Shown here piece after piece: positions 16,994 through 25,321 of a DNA stretch of 64,000 nt. The position numbers were made by a program, and so were the translations under genes. Location: assembly GCF_030464365.1 (NCBI RefSeq), contig NZ_VCYI01000009.1, positions 1 to 64,000 of the forward strand, read 5' to 3'. The DNA comes from Methanoculleus methanifontis. Lineage in GTDB: Archaea > Halobacteriota > Methanomicrobia > Methanomicrobiales > Methanoculleaceae. The first letter of the stretch is position 1; the number at the start of each line of letters is the position of its first letter. The notes beneath the pieces are model-generated. The model was given only the letters and a program-made list of their open reading frames with translations. It had not been told where the DNA came from and searched no databases.

Positions 16994-17001
16994 TTTATAT
17001 A
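16994..17001 (+). promoter_or_regulatory. Strong TATA box of the archaellin operon
   Basis: TTTATATA in an AT-rich stretch, about 25-30 bases before the expected start near 17025. It precedes flaB1 by 84 bases, and the leader carries AGGAGG at 17070-17075. Strong box plus strong ribosome site fits a highly expressed filament protein. Confidence 0.6.
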
Positions 17002-17084
17002 TCGGGTTATGTATATACTCCAAAGAACCGAATTAGTCTGAATGAGGCGCTCGTTCGGGCTCCGGTAACAGGAGGAAACGTTTC

Positions 17085-17666
17085 ATGAGTAAATTCGTAA
17101 GAAACGAAGATGCATTTACCGGCCTCGAGGCGGCGATCGTGTTGATCGCGTTCGTCGTCGTCGCGGCTGTATTCTCGTATGTGGTGCTCGGCGCCGGGTT
17201 CTTTACAACCGGCGAGGCGCAGAGGACCGTGCATACCGGCGTGGGGCAGGCAACCTCGAACCTTGAGGTGTCAGGGCCAGTAGTCGTGAAGGCTACAAGT
17301 GCAGATAAGCTGGGCGAGATCGCCTTCTTCCTGCAGCTTGCTGCCGGGGGGACACCGGTGGATATGAACAAGGTGACCTTCACTGTATCGACGGCTAATG
17401 ATCTGGTGACCTACAAGTTTAGTGAGATAGACGATGCGTGGTACGTGGATGGCAAGGTGCAAACAGGCGACAACGACATGCTCGACAAATTCGAGATGGT
17501 GCAGATCGCAATCAAGACCAACAGCACTGCAAGTAAAACGTTGCCTACCATCGGCACGAACGCCCGGTTCACCGTTGAGGTCAAGCCCGACATCGGTGCG
17601 GCGCTCCCGATCAACCGTATAGCGCCAGCTGATTTCAAGGCAGGCAATTACTACGAGGTCTACTGA
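17085..17666 (+). CDS. flaB1: Archaellin (archaellum filament protein) 1
   Basis: 193 residues. The N-terminus is a class III signal peptide: NEDAFTG followed by the hydrophobic helix LEAAIVLIAFVVVAAVFSYV, which is cut after the glycine by FlaK and packs in the filament core. The rest is the variable surface domain with strand-rich text and some Asn-X-Ser/Thr sites (NSTASKT) that could be N-glycosylated. AGGAGG lies 9 bases before the ATG. flaB2 follows 11 bases after the stop, so the two are cotranscribed. Confidence 0.93.
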   Translation: MSKFVRNEDAFTGLEAAIVLIAFVVVAAVFSYVVLGAGFFTTGEAQRTVHTGVGQATSNLEVSGPVVVKATSADKLGEIAFFLQLAAGGTPVDMNKVTFTVSTANDLVTYKFSEIDDAWYVDGKVQTGDNDMLDKFEMVQIAIKTNSTASKTLPTIGTNARFTVEVKPDIGAALPINRIAPADFKAGNYYEVY

Positions 17667-17677
17667 GGTGGATGAGA

Positions 17678-18292
17678 ATGATGAAACTGTTCAAGAATGA
17701 GGATGCATTCACCGGGCTTGAGGCGGCAATCGTCCTGATCGCGTTCGTCGTCGTAGCCGCGGTCTTCTCGTACGTGGTGCTTGGTGCCGGGTTCTTCACA
17801 ACCCAGGAGGCACAGAGGGTCGTCCACACAGGCTCGCAGCAGGCCAGCTCCAGCCTGGAGATCATTGGTAATGTCTATGGGTATTCCACTACCGTCGGAG
17901 GAGACCTTACTTCCATTGAGTTCACCGTCGGAAATACCGCAGGCGGCACACCGCTCGATATCAGCCAGATGCTGGTGACGTTTACTAGTGGAGAGACGTC
18001 AAAGGTAATAGGGTATGACTCAGATCACTCCAGCGTGAATAAGACTGCAGCAACTCCGAAAGGTCTCCCAGCGGTCGGCAACTGGACTGTCAATACAACC
18101 TACAACGATATCGGCGCTCAGAACCATCTCCTCGAACCAGGAGAGCAGTTTGTGCTGAATATCACGTTCCCTGCGGAGGCAAAGTTGGGCCCCAACACCC
18201 CGTTCTCCGTGAACCTGCAGCCGGCGGTCGGTGCAGTCTACCCGATTAAGAAGACCGTACCGGCACACTTAAACCTGGTGAACATTCTCTAG
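17678..18292 (+). CDS. flaB2: Archaellin 2
   Basis: About 204 residues. Shares the first 45 residues almost exactly with flaB1 (NEDAFTGLEAAIVLIAFVVV, then LGAGFFTT), then diverges, so the pair arose by duplication with conserved core helix. Start chosen at the ATG at 17678, because GAGG at 17665-17668 is then nine bases away; ATGs at 17672 and 17681 are alternatives. Several N-X-S/T sites (NKT, NWT, NTT, NIT) are present. Part of the same transcript as flaB1. Confidence 0.92.
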   Translation: MMKLFKNEDAFTGLEAAIVLIAFVVVAAVFSYVVLGAGFFTTQEAQRVVHTGSQQASSSLEIIGNVYGYSTTVGGDLTSIEFTVGNTAGGTPLDISQMLVTFTSGETSKVIGYDSDHSSVNKTAATPKGLPAVGNWTVNTTYNDIGAQNHLLEPGEQFVLNITFPAEAKLGPNTPFSVNLQPAVGAVYPIKKTVPAHLNLVNIL

Positions 18293-18859
18293 CGGTGAAC
18301 ACTTACCACAACCCTTTTTTTATCTTTCAGGTATTGATGCAATAATTTTTGTAGGAGCCGCGGCCTGCACTAGAACCCGGCCCATCGAATACGTCGGACC
18401 TTTCCAAATATGTTGATCCTGCTACGCCTATCCCTTCCATCCGACGCTCATGGAAGTGGTTCGAAGAACCAGAGCGCCGGACGCGAGAGGATCAATGGAA
18501 CTGACAGCATGAGCCCATGGATCTTCTCCCTCCGGCACGAGGCTGCCTGGAGGGCCGGATTGCAAGTTCAACAACGATCAATCTCAGGATCCACCACCTG
18601 CTCCCCCGCCAGATGATTCGGGAGACAGATACACCGTCCCACCCCAACCGACAGCACATTGCCGCGACATGCAACCCACTGTGGATGTGATCTTCCAGGT
18701 ATAGCGCTGATTGGTGCGGGTATCGACCATCTCAACACTGGCTCAATATACCTCTCTTCTCGTATCAAATTCGGGGATGACCTCTTTTTGAGCACGACGA
18801 GGATTTAAGCGATATTGCACTGAGGAACCTCGGGAATCGCTACAAAAAAGAGTTCGGGT
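18293..18859. other. Gene-poor gap with a small relic of a GT-C gene
   Basis: No intact gene is seen. On the minus strand 18462-18522 encodes GLMLSVPLILSRPALWFFE, resembling YTMMLPVLSLPALWFFG of the GT-C protein next door; 19 bases are identical (18463-18481 against 20413-20431). It may be a decayed paralogue fragment. The first 50 bases after flaB2 are T-rich (ACCCTTTTTTTATC near 18310) and could terminate the archaellin transcript. Confidence 0.35.
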
Positions 18860-20683
18860 TCAGGGAGTATCCAATCCCGAAACCCCAATACAATGCTGAA
18901 AGAGCGTCTCAACAACCGGGATCCAGAGCGGGTAGCCGTTGAATTTTGCCACCGAGTAGAGGAAGAGCATCATCAACTGCCACGCGAACGGAGCGGCGAT
19001 GAGAAGGAGCAGGGCTGCCGTTATCCACTTGTCTGGTATACCGAACCGCTTCTGTACCGCGATGAGGATAAGGGATGCAGCAAGCAGCACGAACGTAATC
19101 TGAGTAAAGAACGTGGTATAGCCGGCATACTGGCCACCATAAGGCTGGAAGAGCATCATAACGACAAGCAGCACCGGGGCGGAGACCGCGATGACGGCGG
19201 CCAGCGAGAGCGTCTGCCGCTTCGGGTCGGCACTGCTCAGGCGCGATACGGCATAGGCCCCGAGCAACCCCGCCGGCAGGTAGAACGGTGTCAAATACCG
19301 AATATCCGGGACGATACCGTTGCTGGTATTGAGCCCGTGCATCGACCGGAGATATGCCACCCAGACCGCGATGCCGACAACAGCAAGGAGCAGGATGACC
19401 TGCCGGTCCGACGCACTGAACCGTTCGGGTCTCCTCCATAGCAGGATGGGCAGCAAAACCAGCGCGATGATGATCAGCGGCGAGACCGCCACAAGGCTCA
19501 TGTTCCCGGATTCGGGGGCAAAGAGGATGCCGAAGATATCGCCGGGCAGGGTCGACCATGACGACGAGAAGTGCCTGGTGGCTATCGAGAGGAAACTTCC
19601 AATCCCGCCTGACGGCGCCTGGACCGCCTGGACGACATCACCAACCGCCTCGGCCGAACCGATGAACGACCCATCGGTTCCGGCACGCCAGACCCTGCTC
19701 TGGTAGACGTAGAACGAGGGCACAAGGGGGTTTCCTGTCACGCAGATGTTGTTGATGAAGAGCGGCACGGCCCCGGCAAGCGTGGCAAGAGGGATGCAGA
19801 GCGCTTTTGCCGTCTCCTGTACCGGCCCCCGCTGGAGGCCGCGGGAGACCTGGAGCCCGACAAAGTAGAGCGCGGAAAAGACGAAGACCGCCAGCCCGAC
19901 CTCCGGCCGCGCCCAGGCGAGCAGCCCGACGAATCCAAATCCGATAGCAGCCTCCCGGAGACCCCCGTACCGGATGTAGCGCACCAGGAACAGGAGGACT
20001 GCCGCCATCATCGCCGCCACAAGCATGTGGTCCTTCGCGTTTGCAGCCCAGAAGATGTAGGACGAACAGGAGATGCAGGCGATCGTCCCGAAGAGCGAGA
20101 GCCAGGTATCCTCAAAGATGGTTCTGCAGGTGAGGTAGACCATCACCGCGAATGCAGCAAAGAGGAGATGGTTCGTGAAGACCACCGCTGCGGCCTCCAC
20201 GGGTGCATCCGGAGCGGTGAACGGCCAGGGGTAGTACAGGAACAGGTTTACAAGGAACCCGACGAACGCACCACCAATCACGAGCCACGTCCACCGAACT
20301 CCCCGCCAGCGGGCATACTGCGGCCGGTAAGCGTCGACCAGCACCGCCATCACAACCGGCAGCACCGACCAGAGGAGGACGATGGCCAGCCTGAACTGGT
20401 CGCCGAAGAGGCCGAAGAACCAGAGCGCCGGGAGCGAGAGGACAGGGAGCATCATGGTATAGCCGAGGAGGTTATGGTGAGACTGCATGTACGGCCCCGG
20501 CGTCCCGTTCAGGAATGTGCCGTACTTCCCCTCGTTCACGATGATCTGGTGCCCTTCCCCAAGCTGGTGCAGCTGGTTGACGGTGATCCACTCATCGTTC
20601 AGGAAGAGCGCCGGGTTCGAGAACGTTATGATGAAGAAGAGCGCGAAGAGGAAGATGAGCACCGGGATAAAGTTCCGGTTCAA
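18860..20683 (-). CDS. GT-C fold membrane glycosyltransferase-like protein
   Basis: About 607 residues with 12 or more hydrophobic segments. The first outside loop carries FLNDEWITVNQLHQLGEG; an Asp-Glu pair here is the catalytic mark of GT-C enzymes that use lipid-linked sugars. Later loops include ARPEVGLAVF and YLTPFYLPAGLLGAY. Start is uncertain: the TTG at 20683 is the first codon after the conserved hairpin element at 20694-20756, and upstream in-frame text is that repeat. Lying between the archaellins and their export machine, it may glycosylate archaellin or S-layer; this is inferred from position only. Confidence 0.65.
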   Translation of the reverse strand: MNRNFIPVLIFLFALFFIITFSNPALFLNDEWITVNQLHQLGEGHQIIVNEGKYGTFLNGTPGPYMQSHHNLLGYTMMLPVLSLPALWFFGLFGDQFRLAIVLLWSVLPVVMAVLVDAYRPQYARWRGVRWTWLVIGGAFVGFLVNLFLYYPWPFTAPDAPVEAAAVVFTNHLLFAAFAVMVYLTCRTIFEDTWLSLFGTIACISCSSYIFWAANAKDHMLVAAMMAAVLLFLVRYIRYGGLREAAIGFGFVGLLAWARPEVGLAVFVFSALYFVGLQVSRGLQRGPVQETAKALCIPLATLAGAVPLFINNICVTGNPLVPSFYVYQSRVWRAGTDGSFIGSAEAVGDVVQAVQAPSGGIGSFLSIATRHFSSSWSTLPGDIFGILFAPESGNMSLVAVSPLIIIALVLLPILLWRRPERFSASDRQVILLLAVVGIAVWVAYLRSMHGLNTSNGIVPDIRYLTPFYLPAGLLGAYAVSRLSSADPKRQTLSLAAVIAVSAPVLLVVMMLFQPYGGQYAGYTTFFTQITFVLLAASLILIAVQKRFGIPDKWITAALLLLIAAPFAWQLMMLFLYSVAKFNGYPLWIPVVETLFQHCIGVSGLDTP

Positions 20684-20693
20684 TAAACAGGAT

Positions 20694-20756
20694 AGCGCCC
20701 CCTGCTCCGGCTGGCACCGGGCTTCTTCCGCCCGATCGTGTTGGGGCCTCGACGTC
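20694..20756 (-). repeat. Hairpin-rich element, copy A, leader of the GT-C gene
   Basis: On the minus strand: GAGGCCCCAACA, three variable bases, TCGGGCGGAAGAAGCCCG, GTGCCAGCCGGAGCAGGG. It can fold as CGGGC/GCCCG around GGAAGAA, or CCGG/CCGG, closed by GCCCC/GGGGC. Copy B at 22478-22542 is about 85 percent identical on the same strand. It lies directly before the coding start of the GT-C gene. Confidence 0.5.
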
Positions 20757-20888
20757 GGCCCTCGTCGTCGTGAACTCATAATAATCGCCCGGATAAACCA
20801 TAGGAGGAGTTAATCTATCGATTGATAAATTGTCGGCCCATCAATTCTTATATCTTCGTATATTATCCAGTTCCATCACTCGAAAGCA

Positions 20889-20896
20889 TTATATAA
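20889..20896 (+). promoter_or_regulatory. TATA box upstream of hairpin-rich non-coding stretch
   Basis: TTATATAA preceded by purine-rich CGAAAGCA, a good archaeal BRE/TATA pair. Predicted transcription start is about 20915-20920. No coding frame follows; three hairpins do. Confidence 0.45.
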
Positions 20897-20914
20897 GACA
20901 ACATTCAGGAGCAT

Positions 20915-21010
20915 GGGCCAGGGGGCCTCACGACTTGCCTCGGGGAGGAGCCGGCCCCCGGTGTATCCCGATACACCCACACGTCTAGGCTGCCGGGCCT
21001 ACGTGGTCAC
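20915..21010 (+). ncRNA. Candidate small RNA with three consecutive hairpins
   Basis: Three strong stems in 85 bases: GGGGGCC (20921-20927) with GGCCCCC (20953-20959), enclosing CCTC/GAGG; GGTGTATC (20960-20967) with GATACACC (20970-20977); and CACG-TAGGC (20980-20990) with GCCTA-CGTG (20997-21005). A TATA box sits 25-30 bases before the first. There is no ORF with a ribosome site and no tRNA T-loop. Class unknown. Confidence 0.4.
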
Positions 21011-21280
21011 GTAATTGTTCACCCTCAGGAGGACGGCGCATCTGTTTCTGAAGATGCTTTCAAATCAACAGGCATCGCCCGGCAACGTTTACCGAAAACA
21101 AAATGCGGGTGGCTTCATGGGCCGGGATCAACTACCCATCAAGTACAGAAAAACCGGCAGATATCCGGATATATGCAGATCGTCAGCAATATTGCTGACG
21201 TTAATCTCTGGAAGCAGGTGCTCTGAATACAACCCATCACGTATTCCTCCCGTCTGGTGCTGCCCACCACGGGACATATT

Positions 21281-21774
21281 TTATTTCAAGTCTCCAGTAG
21301 TCTCATTGTTTTTGTTATCCCGTTCCTCTCCTTTGGGCAGGGCGGCCTCCTTTAGCATCCGGTCGAAATCGCTCTCAAAAAGTCTGTCCTGAACAACCCG
21401 GTACTTCTCAAATTCACTCTCTGCGAACTCCTTTGCCATCTCTTTTGTGGCCTTTCCACGGTCTTCGAGCAGTTTGCGATCATCGAACTCAAGGAACCGG
21501 TCAAGGCGTTTTGCCCAATCCTCCATAGTCATCGAACTGTTAGATATTTTCTAATAGTTGCATCACGGGTCAACTCGCCGCTTTCGTAGATGTTTTTGAG
21601 GTGTACGTTTATTATCGGAATAGTCACATCGAAGAGCGCCGCCATCATCTTCTGGCTCAACCAGATGGTTTCGTCCTCATACCTGACCTCGATTGAGCCT
21701 TCACCGGCGGCCGAGGTAAATAGCAAAAATTCAACCGTGCTGTTCCGTATCAGTTTCTTCTCATCTCCGCTCAT
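21281..21774 (-). pseudogene. RhuM-family protein, middle deleted and frame broken
   Basis: The first part (21774 to 21529) encodes 81 residues with the RhuM N-terminus: EVRYEDETIWLSQKMMAALF and HLKNIYESGELTRDATIRKY. The second (21532 to 21281) encodes the RhuM C-terminus: MEDWAKRLDRFLEFDDRKLL and KEMAKEFAESEFEKY. Full RhuM proteins are about 330 residues; here roughly 170 residues between the parts are gone, and the join at 21529-21532 is out of frame. RhuM genes are mobile accessory genes, often near toxin or defence loci; exact function unknown. Confidence 0.7.
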
Positions 21775-22009
21775 AGTTCCACCCCTGCTCGTACGATATT
21801 GTGGAGACCCTGCCGAACGACGGGCTTTCTCTTCTGTGATCCCCGGATCTTCTATGGCGGTTCATGATGCACTCCTCGTTCATATCCGTCAGGATGGCAG
21901 AAACGCCTTCTCGTAATGGCCCGGCCACCACCCGAGGGGGGATGGCTATTCGAAGCCGGGACGATCTGCTCAAAGTCGAGCTCCGAACATCTGGATACAC
22001 TACTTGACA

Positions 22010-22225
22010 CTCTCCCCGGGCTAAAGCCCGGGAGATTCCTGGTTCGTTGACCGGGACGTGCACCGCCAGGGTCGGCGGTGTAGCGGTCTCCATCTCCGCA
22101 AGCGTGAGCCGGGTGTGCCCCACCCGGCTCTACAGGCATTTTGGACTCTCCTGGGCATAAAGAATCGCTGTTCAGGGTGAAAGTGAACGGATCTGGGGGT
22201 GTAATTCATCCCCGGCCTTCAGGCC
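22010..22225 (-). mobile_element. IS200/IS605-type remnant, internal part deleted
   Basis: On the minus strand the left end has GGCCTGAAGGCCGGGG and ATGAATTACACCCCC, then CACTTTCACCC; the right end has CCCGGGC-TTTA-GCCCGGG (22015-22032) and ends near GTGTCAAG. Between them only about 120 bases remain, coding a tail like the C-terminus of TnpB (AHACGDGDRYTADPGG). It resembles internally deleted, non-autonomous derivatives; the right-end hairpin is the part that would make guide RNA. Confidence 0.5.
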
Positions 22226-22470
22226 TCCACCCCGGCCCGCTTGAGGATGAGCCGGTAGTCTTCCTCCGGGATCTCGCGCATGGCCTGCCGGAGGTGACTG
22301 CTCCACATTGTTTTGTTCGTGATGAACGTGAGATCCCCGATCAGCGGCTTGAACTCCAGCGGTTCGGCAAAGACCGCGACCGGCCGGGCCCACAGCGGAG
22401 ACGCGAACGAGGCAGGGCTTGCGTGTTCGCTGACCGGCCGGAAATCTAAAACATCAATCTTATCAAGGAA
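22219..22470 (-). CDS. Hypothetical protein or gene fragment
   Basis: An open frame whose C-terminal part looks genuinely coding: [40 protein letters not shown] and [15 protein letters not shown] do not recognise it. The 5' part of the open frame is copy B of the hairpin element, so the true start, if any, lies after 22478; no ATG with a ribosome site is seen. Its stop codon falls within the left-end hairpin of the IS remnant, so an insertion or rearrangement may have trimmed it. Confidence 0.35.
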   Translation of the reverse strand, partial: FLDKIDVLDFRPVSEHASPASFASPLWARPVAVFAEPLEFKPLIGDLTFITNKTMWSSHLRQAMREIPEEDYRLILKRAGVEA

Positions 22471-22477
22471 ACTCAAG

Positions 22478-22542
22478 ACCGCTCCCCGCTCCGGCCGGCA
22501 CCGGGTTTCTTCCGCCCGAAGATGTTGGGGCCTCACCGTCGT
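22478..22542 (-). repeat. Hairpin-rich element, copy B
   Basis: Minus-strand sequence GAGGCCCCAACATCTTCGGG, then CGGAAGAAACCCGGTGCCGG and CCGGAGCGGGGAGCGGT. Compared with copy A (20694-20756), loops GGAAGAA, GGTGCC and GGAGC are unchanged while spacer bases differ. It heads the fragment at 22219-22470. Confidence 0.5.
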
Positions 22543-22749
22543 GGACACATACCAATCGCCCGAAAAACTCTGCCACACGCCCCTCGAATGTACACGAACC
22601 TCTTCTCTGGACAGTTCAAACCGGCTCATACGGGGGTCACGCCAGGCCGCAACTTCGCACCGCTACCAGAAGTCCCATCCCCAACCACCCCTTCACAAAC
22701 TCCAGAACACCCCAAACCAACAGGAAATCACGCGCCCATATAGCAAAGA

Positions 22750-22757
22750 TTTATAAA
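22750..22757 (+). promoter_or_regulatory. TATA box of the archaellum machine operon
   Basis: TTTATAAA lies 27 bases before the ATG at 22784, implying a leaderless or nearly leaderless mRNA for the flaD/E-flaJ operon and separate control from the archaellin genes. Confidence 0.55.
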
Positions 22758-22783
22758 TAATAATGATGATATAAATCAACATT

Positions 22784-23590
22784 ATGGTGGGGGTAGACCA
22801 GGCTCAGATCGACAAAATACTCTCCGGTATATCTTCCGATGACCCAGAGACCCGTCTCGACGCTCTCGAGAAGGAACTGGACTTCGTCAAGACCTCGATC
22901 AAGCGGCTGCTCATCGACCTCCGGGAGCGGATGAACGAACTGGACAACCCATTCACCAGCGCCACCACGTCTCACACCAGGAACTGGTCCGAGCCGCCGG
23001 CTCTTGCTATGGACGATGAGGAGAGAGACGGTGAGATGCCCGCACTCGACACTCCCCCCGCAGGCCTCAGCGTGCCGGAGGTGCACCCGGCCCCGGAGGG
23101 GCTCGGCACCGGGTTCTTCCCCGCCGATCTCGGCCTCCCCACAGGCAGCATGGCCGCTCTCCCGGAGGCAAATCCTCCCGCCCCCGAGACGAAGGCCGCG
23201 GGAAAACTCAAACTGCAGAAGGTCCACCGGCTCTTTGCCTGGGTGCACCAGGGGTGCAACAAATACGGGCATGAGCATATGACGATCATGACCGACGCCT
23301 ACCGGTCGATGGGCTACATCACCGACGATGTCGCCGATCAGATCCGGGAGATCATGCGGATGGCCCCCGAGACCCGGCACGACGTCGCTGATATCGGCCC
23401 GAACGAGTTCGTCTCGGAACTCTACGTTTTAAACCGGATCCTCGACCCCGAGGATGCAACGCTTGACCGGGACCTGATCGAGGTGCTGATGCTCTCCCGG
23501 CGAGGTTCGGGGGAACAGGAAAGCAGGAAGACATCCTCACAGGAACAAGATGCCGGTGATACCTGGATTGAGTTGCTGGACAGGATATGA
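22784..23590 (+). CDS. flaD: Archaellum FlaC/D/E-type protein
   Basis: 268 residues. The N-terminal 45 residues form a coiled coil (ETRLDALEKELDFVKTSIKR), a proline-rich linker spans about 60-145, and residues 150-235 carry the FlaD/E domain (KLQKVHRLFAWVHQGCNKYG, GYITDDVADQIREIM, FVSELYVLNRI). FlaC/D/E form the cytosolic ring that links the archaellum motor to the chemotaxis adaptor CheF. In this lineage one protein seems to combine FlaC-like coiled coil and FlaD/E domain. It is first in the operon, with flaG 3 bases later. Confidence 0.85.
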   Translation: MVGVDQAQIDKILSGISSDDPETRLDALEKELDFVKTSIKRLLIDLRERMNELDNPFTSATTSHTRNWSEPPALAMDDEERDGEMPALDTPPAGLSVPEVHPAPEGLGTGFFPADLGLPTGSMAALPEANPPAPETKAAGKLKLQKVHRLFAWVHQGCNKYGHEHMTIMTDAYRSMGYITDDVADQIREIMRMAPETRHDVADIGPNEFVSELYVLNRILDPEDATLDRDLIEVLMLSRRGSGEQESRKTSSQEQDAGDTWIELLDRI

Positions 23591-23593
23591 TGG

Positions 23594-24088
23594 ATGTCGA
23601 GTGAAACCTTCACCACCGCGATGTTCCTTATCGCCGCCATTATATCGGCCGGCGTCCTTATCAACGCAGTCTTTCCCGTCATCTACACCCTATCAGGCAC
23701 GATCACGTCGTCCTCTCACACCGTAGACGAACGGCTGAGCACGGACGTGAAGATCGTCACGACGTATGCCGGCAACGAGAGCAGCACCGCCAGAATCTGG
23801 TTGAAAAACGTCGGCGCCGGCAGGATCTCCAGCGCCGACGTGCAGAAGGCCGACGTCTTCCTCGGGGGCCAGGGCGACTTCGTCCGGCTGACACGGGCAA
23901 CAGAGCTCGACTATGGAACCTGGAGGTACGAGATCCTCGAGGACGCGAACAATTACTGGGACCCCGGAGAGACACTCTACATCGAGGCAAAGACTGAAAA
24001 GTTCCCCGAGAAGGAAGATATCGTCTACTTCCAGTTCGTCCTCCCCTCAGGTCTCTATCGGTCGACCACCTTCACCGCGAGTGATTAG
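23594..24088 (+). CDS. flaG: Archaellum stator protein FlaG
   Basis: 164 residues: an N-terminal membrane helix (MFLIAAIISAGVLINAVFPV) and an extracellular beta-sandwich (STARIWLKNVGAGRISSADV, then YFQFVLPSGLYR). FlaG binds FlaF and anchors the motor to the S-layer. The text STDVKIVTTYAG after the helix is characteristic of FlaG rather than FlaF. Start codon lies 3 bases after flaD/E. Confidence 0.85.
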   Translation: MSSETFTTAMFLIAAIISAGVLINAVFPVIYTLSGTITSSSHTVDERLSTDVKIVTTYAGNESSTARIWLKNVGAGRISSADVQKADVFLGGQGDFVRLTRATELDYGTWRYEILEDANNYWDPGETLYIEAKTEKFPEKEDIVYFQFVLPSGLYRSTTFTASD

Positions 24089-24090
24089 CC

Positions 24091-24570
24091 ATGAGTGGAG
24101 GATCCCTCGTTGCATCCGGAATCGGCATCTTCCTCCTGGTCTTCACCGCCTACATCCTGATCGGCGGAGCCCTCACCACCACGGAGGTGATGGTCGAAGC
24201 GCAGAGCAACCTCGCCGCTCACCAGGAGGCCCGGATGCGGACGGCAATCGCGATTCAGGATACAACGATCGACGGCACGACCCTCTACGTCAGGGTGACG
24301 AACACCGGGAGCGAACCGGTCGTCGATCTTGCATCGATCGACGTCTACCTCCAGAGCGAGGGGGTTCCGGTCTACATCCCCCACGGCACCGACCCCTATC
24401 ACTGGAGCACAGTGAAGATAGATCCGGACGGGATTCACCCCGGCCAGCTCGACCCCGACGAGACCCTCAACCTCTCCATCACGTGCCCGGAGGGCGCCAA
24501 CCCTACGTGGGTCCAGGTCGTCACCCCGAACGGGGTCTCAGGTTCCGCATACATACAGACAGGTGAATGA
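24091..24570 (+). CDS. flaF: Archaellum stator protein FlaF
   Basis: 159 residues with an N-terminal helix (LVASGIGIFLLVFTAYILIG) and an outside beta-sandwich (TLYVRVTNTGSEPVVDLASI, ETLNLSITCPEG). FlaF binds S-layer protein and FlaG, fixing the stator outside the membrane. The order G-F differs from the F-G order of many euryarchaea, and the F/G names rest on weak sequence marks. The gene starts 2 bases after flaG. Confidence 0.8.
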   Translation: MSGGSLVASGIGIFLLVFTAYILIGGALTTTEVMVEAQSNLAAHQEARMRTAIAIQDTTIDGTTLYVRVTNTGSEPVVDLASIDVYLQSEGVPVYIPHGTDPYHWSTVKIDPDGIHPGQLDPDETLNLSITCPEGANPTWVQVVTPNGVSGSAYIQTGE

Positions 24571-24574
24571 CGAA

Positions 24575-25318
24575 ATGGCTCTGAGCGAAGACGCGAACCG
24601 CAGTATCCTCGATCAGCCCGACAGGACAATCCTCTCGACCGGGAACTCCGAGCTCGACAAGAAGATCGCCGACGGCCTCCCCCTCGGGTCGCTCACCCTC
24701 ATCGAGGGTGAGAACGACACCGGCAAGAGCGTGCTCACCCAGCAGATCGTCTGGGGTGCCTTAAAGCAGGGGTTCAACGTCGACCTCTTCTCGACCGAGA
24801 ACACGAGCAAGAGTTTCCTCACCCAGATGGAGTCTATGAGCCTTGATATCTCCGACTACTTCGCCTGGGGCTACCTCCGGGTCTTTCCCATGCACGTTGT
24901 CGGGTTCGAGTGGACAAAAGAGAAGATGCAGGGAACACTCGAGCGGATGATCGCCTACATGGAGCGGAGCAAAGCGGAGGTGATCGTCATCGACTCGCTC
25001 ACCCTCTTCACTGAGTACGCCAAACAGGACACGGTTCTCACGTTTTTCACCAACTGCAAGAACCTCGTCGACCACGGCAAGACCATCCTGATCACCCTGC
25101 ACACCTACGCCTTCGTCGAGGACTCGCTTGTCCGCATCCGCTCGATCTGCGACGCCCACCTCTTCATGAAGAAGGCGCTCGTCGGGGGCAAATACGTCAT
25201 GATGCTCGAGGTCGTCAAGGTCCGCGGGGCACGAAAGACCACGGGCAACATCATCAGTTTCGAGGTTCACCCCGGGTACGGCATCAAGATCATCCCCGTC
25301 TCGGTCGCGAAGGTGTAA
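24575..25318 (+). CDS. flaH: Archaellum ATPase-like regulator FlaH
   Basis: 247 residues of the RecA/KaiC fold: Walker A is GENDTGKS near residue 45, Walker B is VIVIDSLTLF near 130. FlaH binds ATP without much hydrolysis and docks on FlaI, helping assembly and switching. Start set at ATG 24575, eight bases after AGGTGA; a GTG at 24563 would add four residues. The flaF stop lies 5 bases upstream. Confidence 0.9.
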   Translation: MALSEDANRSILDQPDRTILSTGNSELDKKIADGLPLGSLTLIEGENDTGKSVLTQQIVWGALKQGFNVDLFSTENTSKSFLTQMESMSLDISDYFAWGYLRVFPMHVVGFEWTKEKMQGTLERMIAYMERSKAEVIVIDSLTLFTEYAKQDTVLTFFTNCKNLVDHGKTILITLHTYAFVEDSLVRIRSICDAHLFMKKALVGGKYVMMLEVVKVRGARKTTGNIISFEVHPGYGIKIIPVSVAKV

Positions 25319-25321
25319 GCA

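Noticed and set aside
20915-21010. tRNA gene
   Set aside because: The three hairpins do not form a cloverleaf; there is no GTTCRA T-loop, no anticodon-like arm of proper size and no acceptor stem.
20694-22542. Cobalamin riboswitch at the two-copy hairpin element (GGAA, CCGGTGCC, CCGGAGC words)
   Set aside because: The conserved CCGCNACTGT box and upstream pairing are missing, and neither downstream gene relates to cobalamin; resemblance is limited to short GC words.
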